Part shown: positions 33,001 to 38,700 of the stretch, piece after piece | Numbering within the stretch: position 1 is the stretch's first letter | Layout of the letters: each line of letters starts with the position of its first letter | Source of the DNA: Acanthopleuribacter pedis | Lineage (GTDB): Bacteria > Acidobacteriota > Holophagae > Acanthopleuribacterales > Acanthopleuribacteraceae | DNA length: 64,000 nt | Reading direction: 5' to 3' | NCBI RefSeq assembly: GCF_017377855.1 | Contig: NZ_JAFREP010000010.1 | Coordinates: 124,001-188,000 of the forward strand | Made by a program: the position numbers and the translations under genes | The notes under the pieces: generated by a model | What the model saw: only the letters and a program-made list of their open reading frames with translations | What the model was told of the DNA's origin: nothing | The model's database searches: none

Positions 33001-33521
33001 TCCTGGAAGAACACCCGGATCAAGAAGCGGCCGACGTGGCCTTCACGCTTCAGGTAGGCCGCGAGGCACTGACGGAACGGCTGGCCTTTACCGCCGCCGG
33101 TTTGGACGAGGTGGCGGCAAAGCTACGCGCGTTCCTGTCCGGTCAGGTCGAAGGTCTGGTTCGCGGCGCCTACCGCCGTGATCGCGAGGCGCCGGCCTGG
33201 GAAGACCTTGACGCCCAGCAACGCGCCGCCATTGAAGCGGGCCGTTTCGAGGATCTGCTCGCGCGATGGTGTCGCGGCATGGATGTGGATTGGGCCGCGC
33301 TATGGCGGGAACAACCCTACCGCATCAGCCTACCGACCTATCCCTTCGCGGGTCGGCGCTTGTGGGTGGATCAACCCAACCAAACCACGGCGTCGGAACC
33401 GTCCGCCACCCCGCAAAAAGAAGCGGATGCATTTGAACCGTTCCACGACGCCTTGCTCGACCGCCTCATCAACGAAGAGATCGACCTGGAAACCGCCCTT
33501 GCAAACGTGAGAGGGGAATAA
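16623..33521 (+). CDS. trans-AT polyketide synthase, modules 5b-9a
   Basis: The 5632-residue protein reads cMT(1-360)-ACP(400-480)-KS(530-940)-DH(1118-1415)-KR(1630-1870)-cMT(1900-2265)-ACP(2290-2370)-KS(2432-2860)-ACPb(3140-3222)-ACPb(3290-3375)-KS(3445-3870)-[dead ACP-like 3920-4000]-DH(4165-4450)-KR(4620-4865)-ACP(4880-4965)-KS(4995-5430)-docking helices(5600-5632). The ATG follows the previous TAA after one nucleotide, so translation is probably coupled; a weak GGGA lies upstream. It begins with half a module (cMT-ACP of module 5) and ends with half a module (KS of module 9). The acidic C-terminal helices (LLDRLINEEIDLETALANV) look like the partner of the next protein's N-terminus. No AT domain is seen. 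Confidence 0.97.
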   Translation: MKREAIDRLVQNPLWDELESWMSRLLGAQLRCMGAFKGDQAPAEAWRALGVQEKYAPWWCTCALEILQRNGQLPPPAADEPAAVWAAWEPRLQAFLQEPEMGAAVQLVDACLRRLPDILRGTLAATDVLFPRAAMSRVENIYRRNTLADYLNGLVADAAVDHLQQRLATDPNARLRLIEIGAGTGGTSAVVLPALRPFQDHIDGYVYTDISQAFLIHAKTHFLPEFPFVQPMLWNVEQPLPAHIEAGSFDLAIATNVLHATRNIRESLRHVKTALKSGGRLILNEGVQKTTLNSLTFGLLDGWWRFEDPKLRIPGSPLLETRTWRRVLAWEGYRYRPLPPETTAGLGQQIVVGESDGMVRHTKALPTVEAEAHTQPAPAVTAAKPTEATAPTPAAVPTVDVRTHVGEAVSRALTDSLKLDEAVQCDIPFSDYGIDSILGVGFVDHINASLGLSLHTAILFDYTTVERLADYLSETYADRIRRPETAAQQANPAPTMPAQTAPAPPVAPTPIPSVQPIVASAPQAGPAAQPDVIAVIGLSGQFPSAPDPETFWRNLIEGRDGIQPLPEAYRDLDRLVGRDAEGNLYYQWGGVLEHRNHFDPLFFNIAPREAESMNPHQRLILQESWKALEDAGRNPRALDGSQVGIFVGAEPTEYFYESFTGASEAIVASRLSYHLNLRGPALVVNTGCSSSAVAIHLACESLRSGESALALAGGVSAVMKQSGLNTLAEAGMLSPTGACHTFDATGNGTVLSEGVGMVVLKRHAEAVADGDPIYGVILGSGMNQDGTSNGITAPNGLAQESLIRDVQDRFHINADHISYMEAHGTGTNLGDPVEGNALVRAFRGKTARTHFCRVGSAKAHIGHTSAAAGVIGLIKILLSLKHRKLPGLLHFNQLNPQIDFADSPFFIDAQPAEWVADGAPLTAALNSFGHSGTNVHLVVAEPRQPAATPDPGQPQLVPLSAFDRDRLNEVAANLLAFLERAAAAPRLCDLAYTLQVGREAMAERIIFQVRELAELKTHLKSFVATGKVTGRQGRVSGKGKHSQLLAGGDEDSRALIAAWTAKGKLDKLADLWVQGVVVDWDLIPNGDARRISLPGYPFAREHFDAPHKTSTADLKRAPGSALLHPLCQRNTSTLKVQRYSATFSGDEFFFADHRVHGARVLPGVAYLELARTAVVDALGEDLGDARITLKDVVWTRPIRIDDAALDVHIQLEPSQDRHGNEEIRFQIQTDVVHAEGLAVQEPAQTIVHDLDALRAAVNRETMDAETLYDAFHQMGIDYGPGHRGLSELRFDTFGRGDTTEPQIVARLDLPAGFEDHPYTLHPGLMDAALQASIGFMLDSGRGENAMKPSLPFALEALEVFAPIPDQSWVWTRPSENASFYDRVQKLDIDVCDGDGKVCVRMKRFSSRTLEGAIPAAGATQDDRVGLITMSPVWNLTRPEPAPLDTDQRMLVIGGETALTQAIRDLYPKARLLSLAGGESVEALTSELRTFGDLDHLVWTAPAPQADDLAAERLIADQNGGVIQVFRLVKALLAAGYGERDLHWTLITRQTLAVTANEAVDPTHAAVHGLVGSLAKEYPHWQVRLVDVAAAQSPSAQRIFQLPAHPEGDAQVLRAESCYTRGLAPVTAAWTSDTPGYRKGGVYVVIGGAGGIGEVWTQQVVNDHDAHVYWLGRRSEDARIRERLAACRNTEYIQADAGDRAALEQAAARIKQKHPRIHGVVHSAIVLLDKSLARMDETRFRAGLSAKVDVSVRLAQVFGDEQLDFVLFFSSLQSFTRGAGQANYAAGCTFKDAYALALADAWPGENSPRIRVMNWGYWGTVGIVTDAAYQKRMAEGGLGSIEPAEGMAAVDHLLRGEAEQLILLKTLVPDVVNAMCVPERVQLYPPSIPDCFAAFPKRLPQRNDDIQAIHAAMGPDLEAMNRLYLELLGATLASLDLFGANPPALPKLYERWFAESINLLQQHGHLCGEAGAWRVSERLNLTERWAEWERGRPSWMQAENQKAQIILVEACLRALPDILRGRRQATDVLFPNASMELVEGIHKGNVAADLFNEVLEETVVAYLEERCLDPNAEIRILEIGAGTGGTTAGLLPRLKPFHSHIHEYCFTDISRAFLLHAETNYAAENPFLTTAMFDVGLPLAGQNIAPDRYDLVIATNVLHATADIRQTLRNAKAALHRNGLLILNELCSNSLFAHLTFGLLEGWWLYEDSELRIPGCPGLYPETWGALLESEGFAPVLFPAEAVRELGQQVMVAPSDGFVRQDRAEAEVPVAAAVTGATEADADALEHTGDSLRERAAAYIKRIVAATLRMSSRQLDTAQPLEMYGLDSILVVHLTNAMRQHFDGITSTLFFEVQTIDALVDHLLETQEETLAKQVGPKAKAKPAKAAAPNKQPAPSQPLAKSTTQARRRFAAKPAEPERPAVTARPAETKPAAHAGQVAMIGLSGRYPMAADVAEFWQRLIQGANCISEVPADRWDWKRYHSDKPGVHGKIYSRWGGFIDHHDRFDPLFFQISPREARLMDPQERIFLETAHACIEDAGYTPATLADDRRRVGVYAGVMNSTYAPQPNFATISNRISYVFDFHGPSMTLDTACSSSLTAIHLAVESINAGTCDAAIAGGVHLNLHPIHYQGLCEVRMLSPDGRCKTFGEGADGFVPGEGTGAVLLKPLAQALADKDPIYGIIRGSMINAGGKTNGYTVPNPNAQYRLIADAVARGEVDPRTISYVEAHGTGTSLGDPIEISALTRAFKESPNYRAGEKTCAVGSVKANVGHCESAAGIAGLTKILLQMKHGKLAPSLHADPPNPHIDFDSTPFSVPHEATEWRPKVTVNGKPQPVPRRAGLSSFGAGGANAHLILEEAPALAADHELDRDHLIMLSARKPAQLEQMVANLHRFLAEAAAADEAVSMTNLAYTLQVGREAMEERLALIARTAPELENKLKTLLDQWAAGEPEEVEDLFRGTVASGAQGPAVNALSVFAADEELQEAVDKWIERGKFARLLDVWVQGLAFDWRRLYRDDQPRPRRIHLPTYPFARDRYWMEGDAWVPAIEEEGSSMGPRGVNLGVWQNKTAAPSAPAAAQTETTVAAPQPVPEPVRTKPGPIAAPRYTAPAAKPDGLVRLTPLEEILPIGTPTAAPAQTAPTSGPSRETLHQALMQGLAEALFMQVADINPDKAFTDMGLDSIIGVEWIQAVNQSYGLDLQATQLYETPNIREFTAFLHQTLTGRAMPATTGSTTKPDVLPKPSISLPAMEPVASAAPKAAVATNSVAEGAVAPQPAPTPAAPVVEAAPPVAPRLRSLETLRAEVRATLADALFMQPDEVDLDRPFIAMGLDSIIGVEWIQTLNERYGLDLQATKIYDHPTVREFATFLQKEAPLPAAPPTPLKPSGSPVKVQPPVAAAAQPEPPVTVPAPAEATVAAETTPQPKPREPEQPVRAVASATGAANREAGPQEPIAIIGMSGRYPGAADLDQYWQNLTEGVDSVVEIPRSRWNAADYYDANPGAPGKINCKWLGLLDDVACFDPLFFMISPAEAEGIDPQHRLFLEEAWRAFEDAGLNRDTLSNTRCGVYLGIMSNEYAYLVSKNPDEVSVSGNSFAIAAARIAYYLNLKGPAIPIDTACSSSLVAAHLACQALNNREIDTALVGGVSLYLGPEPYLGLCASGMLSADGRCKTFDNRADGFVPGEGVGAVVLKRLADAEADGDRIEAVIIGSGINQDGKTNGITAPSSTSQAALEREVYRRNGIAADSIGYVETHGTGTKLGDPIEIEALTTVFREHGATGPCAVGSVKSNLGHTSAAAGVASLHKVVHCLQQRTLVPSLHFREANSHLNLARSPFYVNTETKSWEQGKNPRRAAVSSFGFSGTNAHLVVEEYRQPARVTAPEGETLIPLSAKDGERLLECAQRLLHYLRAEGDGAAAPQPPQADAGELTARVVALLADILNLNAADIDSEQDFIEYGVEPLHQARLREMLEQTLGLELDGRVFMQQDSVRAIVAALLPAAVTRSKAQPATASGALPPRRPQSLPLTDLAHTLQFGRDAMEERVAFVAGSTEELALQLEAFIARGGTTDARQRTWRGSVRDYGALSAGLDSPDDLQDMIELRLARRDLARLAGYWARGAGFDWNRLTTGPRSRPLSLPTYPFARERYWAGAEETAAPVPATPAAQPSRAGVLHPLLHEQTTNQGEPWFTTHFTGREWLLTDHVLRFEGAPEARVLPGAAHLEMARAAAEQTLGHDAFHLANILWLRPLIVNEPHDVKTRLFPRDTGPDLGFEIFAEQNGEPVVYSQGRVVLGRGDAGVGAVPQRPMAAGLTTTAGSACYQLFATLGVHYGPACRALTRLTGDARGVWADLALPAVVAGDAAAYTLHPSLLDAALQAAVGLYLGESGEPDARAGLPFALDEVRIWSKTKPTQAYVRLASQQGGLNRLDVDLLDADGKPCVCLKGYASKPSAPKPPPKKADAEALICRRAWQTRPATEGHPQPFAAHLVLLAAPLQLEPDPAYRFVALISANEDPATAYRAAADQVFASLRAFLSEQKTGRLLVQLIHPATEAGQQLGGLGAMLKTARLEQPRLCVQIIEVPADTTNLAQKVHACSRVPEETDIRYGDGSRALGFWEEIPAEPAPAPWREGGVYLITGGLGGLGLLFANHIATQTQTSTLVLIGRSPADPSKLARLEQQGARVIYRQVDVSQKDAVVALVGEIERDQGRLDGVLHSAGLTRDQFLIHKTAAEFDAVFAPKVQGTVNLDTATRHLNPELFVLFSSSAGAAGSIGQADYAAANGFMDRYAASRNARLHREQRVGRTLSVNWPLWEAGGMRPDPQTEQRLWRETGMAAMASATGIRALERALMTDETQVMVLAGDNQRLRRVLGPAAEPTASAPSSEAVSRVAARDWLRDTLAAGLKIPATRLLSDEPFEHFGIDSIQAVKLTTLLENEVGSLPKTLFFECGNLNEITDYLLEHHAGEVARVLHPPAQAPQPTAPKADRLRFEQTVPTAHPNPRESDAAIAVVGLAGRYPLARDLDAFWANLRDGRDCIVEVPKDRWDWREYYSENREVPGAHYSRYGGFIEDAATFDSLFFNISPKEARFLDPQERLFLEQTWSALEDAGYNRKTLRGAQVGVYAGVMYSEYQFFGVEASMRGARMGFAGTLAGIANRVSYLFDLHGPSMTVETMCSSSLTAIHLACQDLRLGVTDMAVAGGVNLSVHPNKYLMLSSGQFISSRGRCEAFGEGGDGYIPGEGVGVAILKRLADAERDRDHIYGVIRGSAINHGGRTNGYSVPNPRAQQRAVSAALNNAGVNPRHVSYIEAHGTGTRLGDPIEITGLTRAFREHTADTGFCRIGSVKSNIGHCEAAAGIAGLTKVLLQLKNGELVPSLHARVLNPNINFGETPFTVNQEICAWERPVIDGHTLPRLAGLSSFGAGGANAHLLVEEYQGAKVARQAGPYAYVLSAKNTDRLQASAANLLRFLEEHPDQEAADVAFTLQVGREALTERLAFTAAGLDEVAAKLRAFLSGQVEGLVRGAYRRDREAPAWEDLDAQQRAAIEAGRFEDLLARWCRGMDVDWAALWREQPYRISLPTYPFAGRRLWVDQPNQTTASEPSATPQKEADAFEPFHDALLDRLINEEIDLETALANVRGE
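18210..23735 (+). other. module 6: KS-DH-KR-cMT-ACP
   Basis: The KS is intact (NTGCSSS, EAHGTGT, KAHIGH). The DH (about 19975-20870) has HRVHGARVLP, matching HxxxGxxxxP, and LMDAALQ, matching DxxxQ; the middle motif is YGPGH instead of YGPxF. The KR has YVVIGGAGGIG, FSSLQSF and NYAAGC. The cMT has LEIGAGTGGTTA and the ACP YGLDSIL. Expected outcome: an alpha-methyl-alpha,beta-unsaturated unit. Confidence 0.85.
23925..26745 (+). other. module 7: KS-ACPb-ACPb (beta-branching)
   Basis: The KS is intact (DTACSSS, EAHGTGT, KANVGH). There is no reductive domain. Two near-identical carrier domains follow, each with GLDSIIGVEW; Ser at nt 26157-26159 and 26610-26612, and Trp six residues later at nt 26175-26177 and 26628-26630. 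The GxDSxxxxxW signature marks ACPs recognised by HMG-CoA-synthase-type beta-branching enzymes, and tandem copies are common there. The beta-ketone made here should receive an alkyl branch from enzymes acting in trans. Confidence 0.85.
26955..31505 (+). other. module 8: KS-(ACP-like)-DH-KR-ACP
   Basis: The KS is intact (DTACSSS, ETHGTGT, KSNLGH). A carrier-like insertion in the post-KS linker (about 28380-28610) reads YGVEPL with Pro (nt 28488-28490) where Ser should be. The DH (about 29115-29960) has His in DHVLRFEGAPEARVLPG, where about five extra residues separate the His from the conserved LPG, plus YGPAC and LLDAALQ. The KR (YLITGGLGGLG, SSSAGAAG, DYAAAN, LTRDQF) looks active and B-type. 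The ACP reads FGIDSIQ. Expected outcome: olefin, provided the DH tolerates its insertion. Confidence 0.82.
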
Positions 33522-35775
33522 GCCATGAACAAAGCCATTGAACAGATTTACCGCAAAGTCGCCGCCAAAGAATTGACCAAGGCCGAGGCCATGACCCTGT
33601 TGCGCCGGATCCAGGCGGGCACCGATCCCGCGACGGACCCGACCGCGACACCCGTGTCGTCGCCCGCCGCGGTCTCGCCGCCCCCCGTTTTGCCCAAACC
33701 AAGCGGCATCGCCCTGAGCGACCCGGCCTCGCTGCCGACCCGTTATCCGGCCGGCCCGGCCCGTCCGGTTTACACCCTCGCCCCGCTCGATCCGGTCACG
33801 CCAGCGGCGGTCCAAGCAAGCTACAGCCTGCACTATTTGGGCGACGGCGTTTGGGTGTTGCGGGCTGCCGCCGCGGACGGCCTCGATGCACGCGCGGTCG
33901 TGGCCACGCTTCGCGCCGCGGCCGAACCCCGTGTTTTGGTTCAGATGGGCGCGGGCTGGGCCATCCCGACCGCGGAGATTCCCGTTCCCGTGATCGCGGT
34001 ATTCAACGGCGATGTCCAGGGCGCGGCTTTGTGCCGGGCGGCACGCTGTGATTTGGTGCTGTGGTCCGCGGAAGGGCGTTACCACGCGGGAAGTTGCTCC
34101 GCCGAGGAACGCGCCTTTTTGGCTTTTCGCTTCGGTTCGACCATCGCCAACCTGTTGTGCGGCGACCGAGCCGTGACCGGCGACGCCCTCCAACAGGCCG
34201 GGTGCGACGGCGCGGTGTTCCCCGCGGCGGATGTCGAACACCAAGCGCTGCAATTGGCCCACGCCTTTAAGGTCGCTTCACCCAAAGCCGCAAACCTGCT
34301 CAAAAAGCACCTGGCCCAAACCGATCTGTTCCCGGAGCCGGAACGCACAGGGTACCCATTAACCACGGCGGCGGTTGCCACGCCGGGCGCCCCGGAAAAG
34401 GTGGCACTCGCCGCGGACGTGGTTGAGATGGCGGTTTACCCCAACGGCGTGGTGCTGGTCACCCTGTGTGATCGCGACAGCAAAAACGCCTTTTCGCCAG
34501 GCATCGCCGCCGGTTTGTTCGAGGTGTTCGACAAGCTGCGCGCATCGGACGCCTACAAGGTCATGGTGCTGACCGGGTACGACCACCTGTTCGCCTCGGG
34601 CGGCACCCGCGACGGTCTGATCGCCATCCAGCAGGGCGCAACCCGTTACGCCGACGCCCCTATTTACCACATGTTGTTGGCGTGTCCGGTGCCCGTGATC
34701 GCGGCCATGCAGGGCCACGCGGTGGGCGCGGGTTTGGCGATGGGATTGTACTGTGATGTTCAGGTTTACGCCGAGGAAAGCGTGTATTCCAGCCGCTTCA
34801 TGCGTTACGGGTTCACACCCGGCTTTGGCTCCACGCTGATTTTCCCGCACCGTTTCGGCCACGACTTGGGCCGTGAGTTGCTGTTCACCGCGGCGGACAT
34901 CAAAGGCCACCAACTCAAACGCCGCGCCCCCTTCCTCAACGTGGTTCCGCGCCGGGCGGTGTTGGCGCAGGCCTTGGCACTGGCCGCTCAGATGGCGACG
35001 GCAACCCGCGCCGAACGGGTCCGCGAAAAAGCGAAGCGCGCTCAGATCCTGCTCAGCCGGCTCGACGCGGTGGTCGAACGCGAGCTGGTGATGCACGAGC
35101 AAACCTTTGTCGGCAGCGCGGAGACCCTGCGCCGTATTGAAAACGAATACGCGGCTGGACCGGCGGCCAAGGTTCCCGTTCCACCCGCACCCCAACCCGC
35201 GCAACAAGCCGCCGAAGCCCTGGGCGAGGATGTGCTGGAAACGCTGCGGTCCATGTTGGCCGAGGAACTGTGCATGGAGACCGACCTGGTCGACGAGTAC
35301 ATGTTGCTCACGGAATTGGGGCTGGACTCGATTACCGGGGTCACCTGGGTCCGCCGCATTAACGCCCACTTCGACCTGGACATCCCCGCCACGCGCATCT
35401 ACGATTTCGCCAACCTCAAAACCTTCGCGGAAGCCGTGGCGGCCGAAATCCCCCATCAACCCAAAACAGCCATTCAGGCCGACCAACCCGCGTCTGCTCC
35501 AGAAACCGCGTCCCCACCGGTAGCGGTATCCGCCGACCCCAACCTTTCGGAAAGCGTGCGCGACACCTTGCGGTCGATGCTCGCCGAGGAACTGTGCATG
35601 GACGACGATCTGGTCGAGGATCACGCGCTGCTCACCGACATGGGTTTGGATTCGATCACCGGGGTTACCTGGATTCGCCGCATCAACGCGCACTACGCGC
35701 TGGATCTCTCGGCCACCAAAATCTACGACCACGCCACCCTGGTTGACTTCGCGGCTTATGTGGCGGGCGAGGTGG
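31610..35775 (+). other. module 9: KS | ECH-like-ECH-ACPb-ACPb, split (beta-branching)
   Basis: The KS (ETMCSSS, EAHGTGT, KSNIGH) ends the second PKS gene. The third gene begins with helical docking residues, a shortened crotonase-like domain (about 33800-34330), a complete crotonase (about 34400-35150) and two ACPs with GLDSITGVTW (Ser nt 35328-35330 and 35652-35654; Trp nt 35346-35348 and 35670-35672). The second crotonase has ASGGT, GHAVGAGLAMGLYCDV and MRYGFTPGFGST segments like the PksI/BaeI decarboxylating ECH2 group. A second beta-branch is therefore expected here. Confidence 0.82.
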
Positions 35776-38700
35776 CCGGAACCACCCCGGCACCGGCGGC
35801 GCCCACACCCGCGCCGGCCCAAGCGATCACCCAACCGAAACCCGCTCCCAAGGCGGTGGCCGCCGAACCCAAAAGCCAAGTTCCAAAGCAGCAAACGACC
35901 GTCCCCAAACCCACCGTTGCATCGCAACCCGCGCCATCCTGCCGCGAACCCCGCGGCCAACGCGGCGTGGCCGTGGTCGGCATGGCCGGGCGTTTCCCCA
36001 TGGCCGAAAACATCGACCAATTTTGGCAGAACATCCGCGACGGCCGCGATTGCATCACCGAAATCCCCGCCGACCGCTGGGACTGGCGCGATTACGACGA
36101 CGGTCGCGAGGAAACACGCGGCATTCGCTACGGCGGGTTCATCGAGGACATCGCCCTCTTCGATCCGCTCTTCTTCGGCATCGCCCCCAAGGAAGCGCGT
36201 TTCATGGATCCGCAGCAACGGCTGCTCCTGCTTTACACCCAAAAAGCGCTCGACCACGCCGGCTTAACCGCGGCCGACCTACAACAGGACCGCACCGGGG
36301 TTTTTATCGCCGCCGCACCCGGCGATTACGCGCGTATCGCCGCCTCCGCCGCGGCAGGCCCGCTCGGCCTGACCGCGATGGCACCTTCCGTCATTCCCAA
36401 CCGCATTTCCTACACCTTCAACCTCAAAGGCCCGAGCGAATGCACCGAAACCGTTTGCGCCTCGGTGTTTACCGCGCTCCACCACGCGGTGCAATCCATT
36501 GAACGGGGCGAATGCGAACAGGCGATTGTCGGCGGCGTCCACTTGCTGTTGTCGCCAATGCAGTTCAACAGCGTGGCCGCTATGGGTTACCTCTCCCCCG
36601 ACGGCCGTTCGCGACCCTTCCAAAAAGACGCGGCCGGTTTTGCCCGGGCCGAGGGTGTCGGCGTCTTGATCCTGCGCGCCGGCGAAAAAGCGCGCGACGA
36701 CAACAGCATTCACGCCTGGGTCCGCGGCACCGGCGTGGCCCACGGCGGTCGCGGTCTTTCACTCACGGCCCCCAGCGAGACCGGCATGAAAACGGCCATG
36801 ATGCAGGCTTGGCGCGCGGCGGGCGTGGATCCGCGCGAGGTCGCCTTGATCGAAGCCCACGGCACCGCCACCCCGCTGGGCGACGGCATCGAAATCGAAG
36901 CGCTCAAAGCGGGTTACCGTGAAATCGCCGGTGATTTCGAAGCCGGCGCGACGATCCCACCCCCCTGCCGCATCAGCAGCCTAAAACCCATTATCGGGCA
37001 CAGCGAAATCGTGTCCGGCATGGCGGCGCTGATCAAGGTCATCCAAGCCATGAACCACGGGGTGCTGCCAGGATTGCCGCATTTGGGCGAGCGCCATGAA
37101 CACGTTTCCCTGGAAGGCAGTCCCTTCCTCATTGAAAAAGACAACCGGCCCTGGCCCAACCGCTTCGACGCTTCAGGTAAACCGGTCCCGCGCCGCGCCG
37201 GCCTCAACAGTTACGGTTTTGGCGGCGTCAACGCCCACGTGCTTTTGGAAGCAGGTGAACAACCGCACCCACAACGGGACGGCTCGGAGGGGCCCTTCCT
37301 GCTGGTGCTTTCCGCGCCGAGCCAAGCCCAATTATTCACCCTCGCCGCAAAGCTGCGCGAGCACCTGGAACACCACCAGGTCGACATGACCAACCTGTGT
37401 TACACCCTGCAACTCGGTCGCGAGGCAAGAGACCACCGCCTGGCTTTGGTGGCGGATTCCCGCGCGGACGCGGTCACCAAGTTGGCCGGCGTGGCCGACG
37501 CGGACAACCGCCGACAACAGCGCATCTACCTGGGCGACGCCGGTCCCAAAGGCGCCGACCGGTTACCGCGCCACATCCGCAACATGGTCGGCCCGCAACA
37601 AATCGAAGCATCCTTCGCGCGCCGCGACTGGGACGCGCTCGCGCAGCTGTGGATCGGCGGCATCGCGCTGCCGTGGGCCGCCGCCTACCGCGACAGGGCC
37701 GTTCGCCGCATTCCGTTGCCAGGTCATTACTTTGATTTGGCTCGGTATTGGGTGGATGGGCCACAACCGGCCGCACCCGCGGCGACCCCAACCCAAAAAA
37801 CAGAACCCGTCGCCCCGGTCGCGCCGACCACCGACCTTTCCCTCGAAACGCGGGTGACGGCCATCATCGCCGAGTTGGTGGATTTGGACCCGGAACGTAT
37901 CGAACGGGACCGGCCGTTGCATTACCTGGGCTGGGATTCGGTGCTAACCCTGGAAATGGGTCGCCGCTTGCAAGAAGGATTCGGCGTCGCGCTCGGAAAC
38001 CGCGAACTCTTGGAACAGGATACCGTGGTCAAGTTGGTGGACCTGCTCACGCGAAAAGGGGCCGAGCCGGTACCGGTGCCGACCCCGAGCCGGCAGCAGG
38101 CCAACCCAGGCCCGGCGACAGAACCCTTCCCCCTTGCCGAGGGCCAACTCGGCCTGTGGTTGCTGCAAAAAGCCGACCCTCGCATGACCGCCTACAACGT
38201 GCCGATCACGCTGGCCACTCGGCAAGCGGTCGACGTGCCCAAGCTGCGCGAGGCTTGCCGCCTGCTGTTGGTCAAACACCCGGTTTTGCAAACCAGCTTC
38301 CTGAGCAGCGATACCGGCAAACCGCGCCAGGTGCACGACGTGGACAAACCCCTGTTCTTCGAACAAGGCGTGTTGCCCGCCGGCGAACCAGAACGCATCG
38401 CCCTGTTAAAAACCACCTTCAAACAACCGTTCCGACTCGACGGCGATCCCTTGATGCGGGTCCATCTGTTCAGCGCGGGCGAACACGACCACGTTTTGCT
38501 GGTCACCCTGCACCACATTATTTTCGACGGGACCTCGATGAAAACCTTCATCGCGGACTTGCTCACCACCTACACGGCCTTGTGCGACGGGCGCGAACCG
38601 CAAACGGCGCCCCAAGCGGACGGTGGTTACGCGGATTTTGTGGCCTGGGAACAAAACCACCTGGCCGAACAGGGCGATCAGCTCAGCGCTTGGTGGCGCG

